Origin: Thermomonas flagellata
GTDB lineage: Bacteria; Pseudomonadota; Gammaproteobacteria; Xanthomonadales; Xanthomonadaceae
Length of the DNA stretch: 64,000 nt
Direction: 5' to 3'
Assembly (NCBI RefSeq): GCF_022419185.1
Contig: NZ_JAJOZK010000001.1
Coordinates: 62,001-126,000 of the forward strand
The notes under the pieces are model-generated. The model saw only the letters and a program-made list of their open reading frames with translations. It made no database searches and was not told the origin of the DNA. This document shows, one piece after another, positions 20,228-30,377 of the stretch (within the stretch, counting starts at the first letter, position 1; each line of letters opens with the position of its first letter). A program made the position numbers and the translations under genes.

Positions 20228-20884
20228 ATGGCCGTTCTTCGATGGCTAATCGTTGCGCTCCTGCTGCTGGGCGATCTGCTTAGCCCCTTTTCGATGCTAT
20301 TTCTCCATCGCTCCGGTGCTGCTGGAGCGATGGCTTTCGCCTTGCTGCTGGTCGTGTCCATGGTTGCGTTCTTGGCGGCGGCCGTGCAAGGGCTGCGACT
20401 GCACTATCCGTCTCCGCACGGACTGCATTTTCCCGCTGCGGGAATGTGGCGGATGTTGCTTGGTGGCTTGATCCCGGTTCTGGTGTTTTCGGCGTGCTGG
20501 TGGAACTTGTTTTTGCATGCGGGCCCGTTTCCCAGTGATGCCGGTTGGATGGAGGGGATGGCTGGCTGGCAGAAGTATTTCTATGTTCTGTTGGTCGCGC
20601 CGATGGCGGAGGAAGCGGCGTATCGCGCTTGGTTGCTTGGGCCGCAGTGGAATGGGCGGGCGTTGCCGCTGCGGCTGTTCGTTGCATGCTTCGGCTTCGC
20701 TTGGGGGCATCTGCTTTTCTCGGATTCAGGGTCAGCGTGGTTCCAGTTTGGCCGCTTGGTCGACTATCTCGCCTTCTCCTGCGTCGTGACTTTCTTGTGG
20801 TTACGTACCCGTAATTTGTGGGTGTGTGTCGCGATGCATTTCGCGAGTAATTTGTTGGCAGAGGTTTTGAAGTTTGCCGGATAG
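20228..20884 (+). CDS. CPBP-family intramembrane metalloprotease
   Basis: The 218-residue protein has about six membrane helices and the three CPBP (Abi/Rce1-like) motifs: EEAAYR, FAWGHLLF and AMHFASNLL. These carry the predicted glutamates, histidines and asparagine of the intramembrane metal site. Such proteins process prenylated or secreted peptides, or act in bacteriocin self-immunity. ATG 20228 is chosen over TTG 20225; no strong ribosome-binding site is visible. The gene follows the four-cysteine secreted-protein gene by 120 bp and shares its lower GC, so the two probably arrived together; whether the protease acts on its neighbour is unknown. Confidence 0.85.
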   Translation: MAVLRWLIVALLLLGDLLSPFSMLFLHRSGAAGAMAFALLLVVSMVAFLAAAVQGLRLHYPSPHGLHFPAAGMWRMLLGGLIPVLVFSACWWNLFLHAGPFPSDAGWMEGMAGWQKYFYVLLVAPMAEEAAYRAWLLGPQWNGRALPLRLFVACFGFAWGHLLFSDSGSAWFQFGRLVDYLAFSCVVTFLWLRTRNLWVCVAMHFASNLLAEVLKFAG

Positions 20885-20948
20885 CTCGCGCCTGGCTCTT
20901 TGCGGGCGGTACTTGAGCCGCGCCGGCGGCGCCCCCATCATCGCGGGC

Positions 20949-21227
20949 ATGGCCATCCATTCCGACAATCCCGAACACGGCTTCCAGTTCCCCGGCACCT
21001 TCGAGCTGTCGGCGATGGGGGCCGCCGACCAGCATCTGGAGGCGGTGTTGCCGCAGCACCTGCTGGAGGCTGGGATCGACGTTCTGCACGAAAGTGTCAG
21101 CTGGCGGCATTCGTCCAGCGGCAAGTACGTCTCGGTGCGGATCGCCTTCCGCGCGCGCTCGCGCGAGGAGTACGAGCGCGCGCACCAGGCGCTGCGCGAC
21201 CACCCGGAAGTGAAGTGGACGCTGTGA
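20949..21227 (+). CDS. ybeD: YbeD-like DUF493 protein
   Basis: This 92-residue protein is of the DUF493/YbeD family, a small ferredoxin-like regulatory fold found next to lipB. It contains [13 protein letters not shown] at the N-terminus and [33 protein letters not shown] at the end, the usual layout. The ATG at 20949 gives the standard length. The stop codon overlaps the lipB GTG start (GTGA at 21224), so it is coupled to lipoate synthesis genes. Its biochemical role is not settled. Confidence 0.9.
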   Translation: MAIHSDNPEHGFQFPGTFELSAMGAADQHLEAVLPQHLLEAGIDVLHESVSWRHSSSGKYVSVRIAFRARSREEYERAHQALRDHPEVKWTL

Positions 21228-21916
21228 GCGCGGCCTGCGCGGGCGCGCCCGTGCAGGGGCCCGCTACCGGCGTGGTGCGCGACCTCGGGCGCCGGCCCTA
21301 CGCGCCGGTCTGGCGCGCCATGCAGGCGTTCACCGATGCGCGCGGCGCGGACACCCCGGACGAGCTGTGGCTGGTCGAGCACGAGCCGGTGTTCACCCTC
21401 GGCCAGGCCGGCAAGCCGGAGCACGTGCTGATGCCGGGCGAGATCCCGGTGCTGCACGTGGACCGCGGCGGCCAGGTGACCTACCACGGCCCCGGCCAGC
21501 TGGTGGCCTATCCGCTGCTGGACTTAAAGCGCCTGAAGCTCGGCGTGCGCGACTACGTGTGCCGGATCGAGCAGGCGGTGATCGACACCCTGGCCGAGTG
21601 GAACATCGGCGCCGCGCGCCGCGACGGCGCCCCCGGGGTCTACGTCAACGGCGCCAAGATCGCCTCGCTGGGCATCCGCGTGCGCCGCGGCTGCAGCTTC
21701 CACGGGCTGGCCTTCAACATCACCGGCGAGAGCACCCCGCCGTTCGCGCGGATCAACCCCTGCGGCTACGCCGGCCTGCAGGTGGTGGCGCTGGCCGACC
21801 TCGGCGGGCCGTCGTCGCTGGAGGCGGTCAAGCCGGTGCTGGTGGCGCAGCTTGGGCGCCAGTTCGGGATCGACTGGCAGGCGGGCGCGGCCGACTCTGC
21901 GATAATCGCGGCATGA
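21224..21916 (+). CDS. lipB: LipB, octanoyl-[ACP]:protein octanoyltransferase
   Basis: LipB transfers octanoate from acyl carrier protein to lipoyl domains, the first step of lipoate synthesis. The 230-residue product carries [21 protein letters not shown], the catalytic lysine in [19 protein letters not shown], and the catalytic cysteine in [14 protein letters not shown] 21224 overlaps the ybeD stop and gives the expected length; no ATG nearby fits. The stop overlaps the lipA start, completing ybeD-lipB-lipA. Confidence 0.96.
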   Translation: MSAACAGAPVQGPATGVVRDLGRRPYAPVWRAMQAFTDARGADTPDELWLVEHEPVFTLGQAGKPEHVLMPGEIPVLHVDRGGQVTYHGPGQLVAYPLLDLKRLKLGVRDYVCRIEQAVIDTLAEWNIGAARRDGAPGVYVNGAKIASLGIRVRRGCSFHGLAFNITGESTPPFARINPCGYAGLQVVALADLGGPSSLEAVKPVLVAQLGRQFGIDWQAGAADSAIIAA

Positions 21917-22905
21917 GCCAAGCCCCCCGCAGCATCCCCCTGGCCGTGGTCGACGACGCCGGCGGCGCGCCCGCGCCCGGGGTGCCGCAGCGGGCGCAGG
22001 ACAAGATCGCGCGTTCGCCGGTGGAGTTCGCGCCGGCACCGGTGCTGCGCAAGCCCGGCTGGATCCGGGTGCGGCTGCCGAGCGGCAACGCGGTGCAGGC
22101 GCTCAAGGGGCGCCTGCGCGCGCAGCGGCTGGTCACGGTGTGCGAGGACGCCAGCTGCCCCAACATCCACGAGTGCTTCAGCCACGGCACCGCGACCTTC
22201 ATGATCATGGGCGCGGTCTGCACCCGCCGCTGCAGCTTCTGCGACGTGGCCCACGGCCGCCCGCTGCCGCTGGACGCGGACGAACCGCGCCGGCTGGCGG
22301 AGACGATCGCGCAGATGGGGCTGCGTTACGTGGTGATCACCAGCGTCGACCGCGACGACCTGCGCGACGGCGGCGCCGGGCACTTCGTCGCCTGCATCCG
22401 CGCGGTGCGCGCGGCCGCCCCCGGCATCCGGATCGAGATCCTGACCCCCGACTTCCGCGGCAAGGGGCGCATGGAGCGCGCGCTGGAGGTGCTGGCGCAG
22501 GCGCCGCCGGACGTGTTCAACCACAACATCGAGACGGTCCCGGCGCTGTACCGCAACGTGCGCCCCGGCGCCGACTACGCGTGGTCGCTGGAGCTGCTGC
22601 AGAGGTTCAAGGCGCAGCATCCGGACATCCCGACCAAGAGCGGCATCATGCTCGGCCTCGGCGAGACCCTGGAGCAGGTGCACGCGACCCTGCGCGACCT
22701 GCGCGCGCACGCGGTGGACATGGTCACCATCGGCCAGTACCTGCAGCCCTCGCCGGCGCACCACCCGGTGCTGCGCTACTGGACCCCGGAGGAGTTCCAG
22801 GCGCTGGCCGCGTACGGGCAGGAGTTGGGGTTCGCCCACGTCGCCTCCGGGCCGATGGTGCGCTCCAGCTACCACGCCGACCGCCAGGCCGCCGGGCTGG
22901 GCTGA
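21913..22905 (+). CDS. lipA: LipA, lipoyl synthase (radical SAM)
   Basis: LipA inserts two sulfurs into the octanoyl chain of lipoyl domains. The 330-residue enzyme has both iron-sulfur cluster motifs: the auxiliary cluster [12 protein letters not shown] and the radical [11 protein letters not shown]. The C-terminal RSSYHA provides the unusual serine ligand. The core also shows [19 protein letters not shown] and [14 protein letters not shown] 21913 overlaps the lipB stop. An N-terminal extension of about 55 residues before the catalytic core is normal for this group. Confidence 0.98.
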   Translation: MSQAPRSIPLAVVDDAGGAPAPGVPQRAQDKIARSPVEFAPAPVLRKPGWIRVRLPSGNAVQALKGRLRAQRLVTVCEDASCPNIHECFSHGTATFMIMGAVCTRRCSFCDVAHGRPLPLDADEPRRLAETIAQMGLRYVVITSVDRDDLRDGGAGHFVACIRAVRAAAPGIRIEILTPDFRGKGRMERALEVLAQAPPDVFNHNIETVPALYRNVRPGADYAWSLELLQRFKAQHPDIPTKSGIMLGLGETLEQVHATLRDLRAHAVDMVTIGQYLQPSPAHHPVLRYWTPEEFQALAAYGQELGFAHVASGPMVRSSYHADRQAAGLG

Positions 22906-22984
22906 GCGGCCGCGCCGGCCGGTCCTGCCGGGCCAGGCTGGACGCCGGCTGACCGCCGCCCGCGCGGTTCGCGGCCTGCACGCC

Positions 22985-23012
22985 TTGACAGCGCAACTTG
23001 CGGCACTATGTC
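22985..23012 (+). promoter_or_regulatory. Candidate sigma-70 promoter for prc
   Basis: A consensus -35 hexamer TTGACA (22985-22990) is followed after 16 bp by TATGTC (23007-23012), a weak -10. It lies 51 bp before the prc ATG in the gap after lipA and is the best promoter-like sequence there. Confidence 0.45.
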
Positions 23013-23062
23013 GGTGTCGCATGCGCGGGCATCCCGCCCCGTGCCGCCCGCCGGACCCCCCG

Positions 23063-25252
23063 ATGAAGCCGACCCGCCCCCTGCTCGCCCTCGCTCTCGG
23101 CCTGGCCCTGACCGCCCCGCTGGCGCTGCTGGCGCGCGCCGATACCGCCGTCGCCCCCACCGCCGCCGGCCCCACGCCCGACCAGGCCACCACCGCGCGC
23201 CTGGTCTACGGCCTGCTGTCGGACAGCCGCTACGCCTACCGCCCGCGCCCGCTGGACGCGCAGCTCTCGCGCGAGGTGTTCAAGCGCTACCTGGAGGCGC
23301 TCGACCCGAACAAGATGTTCTTCACCGCGCAGGACGTGGCCAGCCTCGGCGCGCGCTACCAGGACCGCCTCGGCGATGCCATCCGCAGCGGCGACGTGGC
23401 CCCGGCATGGACGATCTTCGCGCTGTACCGCCAGCGCGCGGCCGAGCGCCTGGCCTATGCGCGCGCGCAGCTCAAGGGCGGGTTCGACTTCGGCAAGGAC
23501 GAGCGCTTCGCATTCGACCGCAAGGACGCGCCGTGGGCGGACGCGGCCGCGCTGGACGCGCTGTGGCGGCAGTCGGTGAAGAACGACTGGCTGCGCCTGA
23601 AGCTGGCCGGCAAGTCGCCGGAGGAGATCCGCAAGATCCTCGACAAGCGCTACGCCACCAGCGCCGAGGACATCGCCCGGATCAAGAACGAGGACGTGTT
23701 CCAGACCTTCATGAACGCCTATGCGGAGTCGATCGACCCGCATACCGACTACCTCACCCCGCGCAGCGCGGAGAACTTCAACCTCAGCATCTCCAACTCG
23801 CTGGAGGGCATCGGCGCGGTGCTGCAGCGCCAGGACGACGTGACCGTGGTGCGCGAGATCGTGCCCGGCGGCCCGGCCGCGCTCAGCGGGCGGCTCAAGC
23901 CGGGCGACCGCATCGTCGGCGTCGGCCAGGGCGGCAAGGGCGAACTCAAGGACGTGGTCGGCTGGCGCACCGACGACGTGGTGCAGCTGATCCGCGGCCC
24001 GGCCAACACCCAGGTGCGGCTGGAGGTGGTGCCGGCCGAGGCGCCGCTGGACAGCAAGCCGCAGCTGTTGACCCTGACCCGCGCCAAGGTGCGGCTGGAG
24101 GACGCGCGCGCCAAGGCCGAGACCATCACCATTCCCGCCTCCGGCGGCCAGCCGGCGCGCCGGATCGGGGTGATCAAGCTGCCCGGCTTCTACCAGGACT
24201 TCGAAGCGCGCCGCCGCAACGAGTCCGACTACGCCTCCGCCACCCGCGACGTGGCGCGCATCCTCGCCCAGTTCCGCCAGCAGAAGGTGGACGGGGTGGT
24301 GCTCGACCTGCGCGGCAACGGCGGCGGCTCGCTGAGCGAGGCGGTCGAGCTGACCGGGCTGTTCATCGACCAGGGCCCGGTGGTGCAGGTGCGCGAGTCC
24401 GGCGGCCGGGTCAGCGTGGAGAGCGACCGCCGCCCCGGCGTCGCCTGGGACGGCCCGCTGGCGGTGCTGATCAACCGCGGCTCGGCCTCGGCCTCGGAGA
24501 TCGTCGCCGGCGCGATCCAGGACTACGGGCGCGGGCTGGTGATCGGCGAGACCAGCTTCGGCAAGGGCACGGTGCAGAACATGGTCGACCTCGACCGCTG
24601 GCCGGCCAACGAGCAGCCGCGCTACGGCCAGGTCAAGCTGACCATCGCCCAGTTCTTCCGCCCGGACGGCAGCAGCACGCAGAACAAGGGCGTGGTGCCG
24701 GACGTGAGCTTCCCGGCCAGCGTGGACGCCAGCCAGTTCGGCGAGAGCACCTACGACAACGCGCTGCCGTGGACCCGGATCGCGGCGGTGCCGCACCTGC
24801 GCTACGGCAACTTCACCCCGCTGCTGCCGGCGCTGGAGGCGCGCCACCAGGCGCGGGTGGCCAACGACGTCGAGTTCCAGTGGTGGATGCAGGACGTGCG
24901 CAAGTTCCGCGAGGACAGCGCCAAGAAGTCGGTCTCGCTCAACGAGGCCGAGCGCCGCGCCGAGCGCGACGCGTTCGATGCCCAGCGCAAGCAGCGCGCG
25001 GAGCTGCGCAAGCAGCTCGGGCTGGCGCGCGACCCGCTGCTGGACGAGCGCGAGGACGACGGCCTGCGCGCGGACGAGCGCGACGTGGCCAAGGACGCCG
25101 CGCGCGAGCAGGCGGCCAAGAATGCGCCGGACCCGCTGCTGCACGAGTCCGCGGCGATCCTCGCCGATGCCATCGGCCTGCTCGGTGCGGACGCCAAGCT
25201 GGCCGCGCAGGTGCTGCCGGAGTCGCGCACCAGCGGGCACTGGACCGACTGA
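23063..25252 (+). CDS. prc: Prc, periplasmic tail-specific protease
   Basis: This carboxy-terminal processing protease degrades or trims periplasmic proteins with nonpolar C-termini and helps control wall hydrolases. The 729-residue precursor has a signal peptide (to about residue 30, LLARA), an N-terminal helical domain, a PDZ domain (ISNSLEGIGAVLQ, IVPGGPAALSGRLKPGDRIVGV), and the S41 peptidase core: DLRGNGGGSLSEAV, the catalytic serine in GSASASEIVAGAIQDYGRG and the lysine in ETSFGKGTVQ. The C-terminal Prc-specific helical domain is present. ATG 23063 gives the clean signal peptide; a Met at 22985 is in frame but would overlap the candidate promoter. Confidence 0.95.
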   Translation: MKPTRPLLALALGLALTAPLALLARADTAVAPTAAGPTPDQATTARLVYGLLSDSRYAYRPRPLDAQLSREVFKRYLEALDPNKMFFTAQDVASLGARYQDRLGDAIRSGDVAPAWTIFALYRQRAAERLAYARAQLKGGFDFGKDERFAFDRKDAPWADAAALDALWRQSVKNDWLRLKLAGKSPEEIRKILDKRYATSAEDIARIKNEDVFQTFMNAYAESIDPHTDYLTPRSAENFNLSISNSLEGIGAVLQRQDDVTVVREIVPGGPAALSGRLKPGDRIVGVGQGGKGELKDVVGWRTDDVVQLIRGPANTQVRLEVVPAEAPLDSKPQLLTLTRAKVRLEDARAKAETITIPASGGQPARRIGVIKLPGFYQDFEARRRNESDYASATRDVARILAQFRQQKVDGVVLDLRGNGGGSLSEAVELTGLFIDQGPVVQVRESGGRVSVESDRRPGVAWDGPLAVLINRGSASASEIVAGAIQDYGRGLVIGETSFGKGTVQNMVDLDRWPANEQPRYGQVKLTIAQFFRPDGSSTQNKGVVPDVSFPASVDASQFGESTYDNALPWTRIAAVPHLRYGNFTPLLPALEARHQARVANDVEFQWWMQDVRKFREDSAKKSVSLNEAERRAERDAFDAQRKQRAELRKQLGLARDPLLDEREDDGLRADERDVAKDAAREQAAKNAPDPLLHESAAILADAIGLLGADAKLAAQVLPESRTSGHWTD

Positions 25253-25302
25253 CCGCACTGGACGCCGGTCGCGCTTGCGGCGATCATCGCCGGCCACACG
25301 AG

Positions 25303-25320
25303 GGGCGCCTGCGGGCGCCC
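25303..25320 (+). terminator. Weak hairpin after prc
   Basis: GGGCGC and GCGCCC form a 6-bp GC stem around CTGCGG, followed by only TT. It lies 50 bp after the prc stop and 31 bp before the next gene; a modest terminator at best. Confidence 0.4.
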
Positions 25321-25350
25321 TTCGCGCATCCGGCGCCCGAGCCTGCCTGC

Positions 25351-26235
25351 ATGTCCACCGCGTCTGCCCCCGTCGCCCGCGTCGCCCTCGCGCTGGCCGC
25401 GGTCTACCTGATCTGGGGCTCCACCTACCTCGCGATCCGGTTCGCGCTGGAGGGCGGTTTCCCGCCGTTCCTGCTCGGCGGCCTCCGCTTTCTGCTCGCC
25501 GGTGCGCTGATGTACGCCCTGCTGCGCGCGCGCGGGGTACCGCCGCCGAGCGCCGCGCAGTGGCGCAACGCCGGCGTGCTCGGCCTGCTGCTGCTGGTGC
25601 TCGGCAACGGGCTGGTGAACGTGGCCGAGCGCGAGGTGGCCTCCGGCATGACCGCGGTCGCGATCGCCTCCGCGCCGCTGTGGATGGCGGTGTTCGCCGC
25701 CGGCCGCGGCGAACGCCCGGCCGGAGTCGAATGGCTGGGCCTGGCGCTCGGCTTCGCCGGGGTGGTCGCGCTGCAGGCCGGGCCGGGCGGGATGCAGGCC
25801 GCCCCGCGCGGGATGCTGGCGCTGCTGGTGGCGACCCTGGCCTGGTCGTGGGGCTCGGTCTGGAGCCGCGGCCGCGACCTGCCGTCGCCGTTCATGGCCG
25901 CGGCCGCGCAGATGCTGCTGGGCGGGGCGATGATGCTGGGCCTCGGCCTGCTGCTGGGCGAGCGGCTGCACGCGTGGCCGCGCGCGGGCGGGCTGGCCGC
26001 GTTCGCCTACCTGGTGCTGGCCGGTTCGATCGTCGCCTACTCCGCCTATGCCTGGCTGCTGCGCCACGTACGCCCGGTGCTGGCCGGCAGCTATGCCTAC
26101 GTGAACCCGGTGATCGCGCTGGCGCTGGGCGCCTGGCTGGCGCACGAGCGCTTCGGCCGCCAGCAGTTGGTGGCGATGGGGGTGATCCTGGCCGGGGTCA
26201 TGGCGATCAGCCTGGCGCGGGCGCGCGCGCGATGA
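25351..26235 (+). CDS. EamA/DMT-family permease (YedA-like)
   Basis: The 294-residue protein has ten membrane helices in two EamA repeats. The N-terminus AAVYLIWGSTYLAIRFALEG and the second repeat AGSIVAYSAYAWLLRHVRP with SYAYVNPVIALALGAWLAHE are typical of the YedA/RhtA exporters, which move amino acids or metabolites out of the cell. The substrate is not predictable. The ATG at 25351 begins right at the family start. Its stop overlaps the rarD start (ATGA at 26232). Confidence 0.9.
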   Translation: MSTASAPVARVALALAAVYLIWGSTYLAIRFALEGGFPPFLLGGLRFLLAGALMYALLRARGVPPPSAAQWRNAGVLGLLLLVLGNGLVNVAEREVASGMTAVAIASAPLWMAVFAAGRGERPAGVEWLGLALGFAGVVALQAGPGGMQAAPRGMLALLVATLAWSWGSVWSRGRDLPSPFMAAAAQMLLGGAMMLGLGLLLGERLHAWPRAGGLAAFAYLVLAGSIVAYSAYAWLLRHVRPVLAGSYAYVNPVIALALGAWLAHERFGRQQLVAMGVILAGVMAISLARARAR

Positions 26236-27131
26236 GCACGCGCGACCGCCGCGGCCTGTGGATGGCGATCGGCGCCTACGCCCTGTGGGGCGTGATGCCG
26301 CTGTACTGGCACCTGCTGAGCGCGGTGCCCGCGCTGCAGATCGTGCTGCACCGGATCGTGTGGAGCGCGCTGTTCGTCGGCGGCTACCTGCTCTGGCGCG
26401 ACGGCCGCCACTGGCTGCGGCGCACCCTGGCGCAGCCGCGGCTGTGGTGGATGCTGCTGCTCAGCGGGCTGCTGATCGCCTGCAACTGGGGGCTGTACAT
26501 CTGGGCGGTGAACGCCGGGCACGTGGTCGAGAGCGCGCTCGGCTACTTCATCAACCCGCTGTTCAACGTGCTGCTCGGCGTGCTGCTGCTGCGCGAGCGC
26601 CTGCGCCCGCTGCAATGGCTGGCGGTCGCGCTGGCCGCGCTGGGCGTGCTGTGGCTGGCGCTGCAGCACGGGCGGCTGCCGTGGATCGCGCTGGCGCTGG
26701 CCGCCTCGTTCGGGTTGTACGGGCTGCTGCGCAAGCTGGCGCACGTGGACGCGGTGGCCGGGCTCGGGGTGGAGAGCGCCTACCTGCTGCCGCCGGCGCT
26801 GCTGGGGCTGGCCTGGTACGCGCTGCACACGCCGGGCGGGCTGTTCGCCGGCAGCGGCGCGGGCGGGGCCGCGCTGCTGGTGTTCGGCGGGGTGGTCACC
26901 GCGCTGCCGCTGGTCGGCTTCGCCTATGCGGTGCGGCGGGTGCCGCTGGCGACCATCGGCCTCTTGCAATACCTGTCGCCGACCCTGCAGTTCCTGATCG
27001 GCGTGTTCGTGTTCGGCGAGCCGTTCGACCGCACCCGCCTGGTCGGCTTCGCCTGCATCTGGCTGGCGCTGGCGGTGTTCGCGGCCGACGGGCTGCGCCG
27101 CGGGCGCGCCGCGCCGGCGCCGCCGGAGTGA
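26232..27131 (+). CDS. rarD: RarD-type EamA permease
   Basis: The 299-residue DMT permease starts with the RarD signature RGLWMAIGAYALWGVMPLYW and has SGLLIACNWGLYIWAVNAGHVVESALGYFINPL, which distinguishes RarD from other EamA proteins. About ten membrane helices are present. RarD was first linked to chloramphenicol resistance, but its natural substrate is unclear. Co-translation with the upstream EamA gene suggests the two permeases are made together. The gene faces the ABC-exporter operon, with 9 bp between stop codons. Confidence 0.92.
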   Translation: MSTRDRRGLWMAIGAYALWGVMPLYWHLLSAVPALQIVLHRIVWSALFVGGYLLWRDGRHWLRRTLAQPRLWWMLLLSGLLIACNWGLYIWAVNAGHVVESALGYFINPLFNVLLGVLLLRERLRPLQWLAVALAALGVLWLALQHGRLPWIALALAASFGLYGLLRKLAHVDAVAGLGVESAYLLPPALLGLAWYALHTPGGLFAGSGAGGAALLVFGGVVTALPLVGFAYAVRRVPLATIGLLQYLSPTLQFLIGVFVFGEPFDRTRLVGFACIWLALAVFAADGLRRGRAAPAPPE

Positions 27132-27140
27132 GGGCGCGGC

Positions 27141-28448
27141 TCAGGCCGCGCGCAGCGCCTCGGTCACCGGCAGCCGCGCCGCGCGCAGCGCCGGCAGCAG
27201 ACCACCGATCAGACCGATCCCGAGCGCCCACTTCAGCCCGGTCCACAGCAGCGCGGGGGTGACCCGGAACTGGAACACCACCTGGCTGAAGTTCTGGCCG
27301 AGGGTGCTGACCGTGTGCCCGTTGAACAGCCCCCAGGCGATGGCCGCGCCCAAGAGCCCGCCGAGCAGCGCCAGCAGCATGGTCTCCAGCATCACCGCGG
27401 TCACCACCGGCAGGCCGCGGAAGCCGAGCGCGCGCAGGGTGGCGATCTCGCGCGCGCGCCCGGCCACCGCCGCGTACATGCTGTTGAGCGCGCCGAACAC
27501 CGCGCCGACCGCCATGATCACGCCGATCACGCTGCCGAGGATGCGGATCAGCCGGGTCAGCGCCTGCGATTGCCGCCCGTAGTAGTCGCGGGTGGTCAGC
27601 ACGTCGAGCTTGAGCCGCGGGTCGGCCGCCAGCGCCGCCTTCAGCTGCGAAAAGCCGGTCCTGCCGTCCAGCTTCACCGTCACCGACTGGAACGCGCTGC
27701 GCTGGTAGGCCGGGCCGAGCGCGTCGGCGTCGGTCCACAGCTCCGAATCGTGCGCGTCCCCGGAGGCGAACACGCCGACCACGGTCCACTGCTGGTTGGC
27801 CAGCTTCAGCGGCCGGCCCACCTTGAGCCCGCGGAACTGGCGCTGCGCGCCGCGCCCGACCACGATCTCGCGCAGGCCCGGGGTGAACCGGCGGCCCTCG
27901 ACGATGCGCAGCTGCGGGCGGATCGCCCAGCCGGCCGGGCCGACCCCGCGGAACTGCACGTTGGCGTCGGTGCCGTCGGCGCGGCTCGGCAGGTTCACCA
28001 CCTGCGACAACTCCGGCGAGGCCAGTGCCTGGCCGTCGGCGCCGCGCGCGATGCCCGGCAGCGCGGCGATCAGCGGCGCCTGGTCGCGGGTGATCACCGA
28101 ATTGGTCTCGGCCTGCGAACCGCCGCGCAGGATGATCGCGGTGGCCGCATCGCCGGTGCGGTCGAGGGTGGCCTTGAAGCCTTCCGCCATCGCCAGCATC
28201 GCCACCAGCACGCCGACCACGCCGGCGATGCCCACCACGACCACGCTGGAGGCGCCCCAGCGCTGCGGCAGGCTGGCGATGCCGATCTTTGCGGCCTCCC
28301 ATGCCAGCCGGCCGCTGCGGGTCAGCGCCAGCCACAGCGCGACCGCCAGCGCCAGCGCCAGCACGCCCTGCCAAGGCAGCGCGATCCACACTGCCAGCAG
28401 CAGCGCCAGCAGCAGAAGGGTGAGCAGGCCGGAAACGAAACGCGTCAT
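27141..28448 (-). CDS. MacB/FtsX-type ABC transporter permease (second)
   Basis: The 435-residue permease has two N-terminal hydrophobic stretches, a large periplasmic MacB-like domain (about residues 85-310) and three C-terminal helices. The FtsX segment reads RVISAxx-like ILGSVIGVIMAVGAVFGALNSM and IATLRALGFRGLPVVTAVMLE. It contains neither ATPase nor adaptor domain. It is last in a minus-strand operon adaptor-ATPase-permease-permease, so it probably forms a heterodimer with the permease at 28459. The start is the Met at 28448 (MTRFVSGLL), 10 bp after the upstream gene; an upstream Met would overlap that gene more. Confidence 0.92.
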   Translation of the reverse strand: MTRFVSGLLTLLLLALLLAVWIALPWQGVLALALAVALWLALTRSGRLAWEAAKIGIASLPQRWGASSVVVVGIAGVVGVLVAMLAMAEGFKATLDRTGDAATAIILRGGSQAETNSVITRDQAPLIAALPGIARGADGQALASPELSQVVNLPSRADGTDANVQFRGVGPAGWAIRPQLRIVEGRRFTPGLREIVVGRGAQRQFRGLKVGRPLKLANQQWTVVGVFASGDAHDSELWTDADALGPAYQRSAFQSVTVKLDGRTGFSQLKAALAADPRLKLDVLTTRDYYGRQSQALTRLIRILGSVIGVIMAVGAVFGALNSMYAAVAGRAREIATLRALGFRGLPVVTAVMLETMLLALLGGLLGAAIAWGLFNGHTVSTLGQNFSQVVFQFRVTPALLWTGLKWALGIGLIGGLLPALRAARLPVTEALRAA

Positions 28449-28458
28449 GGCAGTCCCC

Positions 28459-29616
28459 TCAGCGCCCGGCGAGGGCATCGACGATGTTCAGGCGCATCCC
28501 GCGCAGCGCGGGCAGCAGGCCGACCACCAGCCCGATCGCCACCATCAGCGCGATCCCGCTGGCCCAGGTCTGCGCCAGCAGCCCGGGCAGCTGCACCATG
28601 CCGCCGCTGGCGGCGGACACCATCGGCACGATCGCGGCGGCCAGCAGCAGCCCGAGGGTGCCGCCCAGCACCACCAGCAGCACCGATTCGGCCAGCACCA
28701 GCCACAGCACGCTGCGGTTCGTGAAGCCGATGGTCTTGAGCACCGCCAGCTCGGGGATGCGCTCGCGCACCGCCTGCGCCATGGTGTTGCCGGTCAGCAG
28801 CAGCAGGGTGAAGAACACCGCGCCCATGATCGCCGACACGATCAGCCCGATGTCCGCGAACTGCTTGGCGAAGCTCTGGTTGAACGCGGCCTCGCTCTGG
28901 GTCTTGGTTTCGTGGTCGGAATTGGCCGAGAGCGCGTCGATGGCCTTGGCCACGCGCGCGGCCGCGCCGGCGCCGGTCGGCTCCACCACCCACCAGCCGA
29001 CCCGGCCCTTCACGTAGTCGTTGGCCTCGTCGAAGTACTTCCAGTGGAAGAACAGCACGCGCTCCTGCGCCTTCTGCTTCGGGTCCGCGACCTTGTAGAT
29101 GCCGCGCAGGGTGAACTGCCAGTCGTTGCTGCCGCGGGTGGGGAAGATGGTGGCCTGCAGCGGGATGGTGTCGCCGATCTTCCAGCCGAAGCGCTTGGCC
29201 AGCGACTCGCCCACGATCGCGCCGCGCTGGTCGGCCAGCCAGGCGTCCTTCTGCGCCTTCGGCAGCTGGTACTCGGGATACAGGTCGAGGTATTCGGGGC
29301 TGACGCTGAAGTTCGGGAAGAAGTTCTTCGGGTCGCGGTAGATGCCGCCGAACCAGGCCGCGTAGGCCGCCTTCTTCACCCCCGGCACCGCGCGCAGCTG
29401 CGCGTCCAGCCGGTACGGCAGCATCTGCGTGATCGACAGCCGCGACATGGTGATCATGCGGTTGGCACCGGCCACGCTGCCGCCGGCGTTGAACGCCACC
29501 CGCACCGAGTCGAGCAGGCCGAACAGCAAGAACGCGGCCAGCACCGACAGCAGGGTGAGCAGGGTGCGGGTCTTGCTGCGCATCAGCGCGGCCCAGACCA
29601 GGGGCAGGTACTTCAT
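28459..29616 (-). CDS. MacB/FtsX-type ABC transporter permease (first)
   Basis: The 385-residue protein has an N-terminal membrane helix ([21 protein letters not shown]), a periplasmic domain (about residues 45-250) and three C-terminal helices with the FtsX motif [21 protein letters not shown]. The periplasmic part ([21 protein letters not shown]) is of the MacB-core type. It pairs with the ATPase 13 bp upstream and the second permease 10 bp downstream. Complexes of this type drive periplasmic substrate export rather than transmembrane import. Confidence 0.93.
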   Translation of the reverse strand: MKYLPLVWAALMRSKTRTLLTLLSVLAAFLLFGLLDSVRVAFNAGGSVAGANRMITMSRLSITQMLPYRLDAQLRAVPGVKKAAYAAWFGGIYRDPKNFFPNFSVSPEYLDLYPEYQLPKAQKDAWLADQRGAIVGESLAKRFGWKIGDTIPLQATIFPTRGSNDWQFTLRGIYKVADPKQKAQERVLFFHWKYFDEANDYVKGRVGWWVVEPTGAGAAARVAKAIDALSANSDHETKTQSEAAFNQSFAKQFADIGLIVSAIMGAVFFTLLLLTGNTMAQAVRERIPELAVLKTIGFTNRSVLWLVLAESVLLVVLGGTLGLLLAAAIVPMVSAASGGMVQLPGLLAQTWASGIALMVAIGLVVGLLPALRGMRLNIVDALAGR

Positions 29617-29629
29617 GGCTGTCTCCCGC

Positions 29630-30322
<693 letters not shown>

Positions 30323-30377
30323 GGCGTGGATCTCCGGTCAGGGAACGCGCCGGTGGCGGCGCGCGCGGAAGCGGTCG

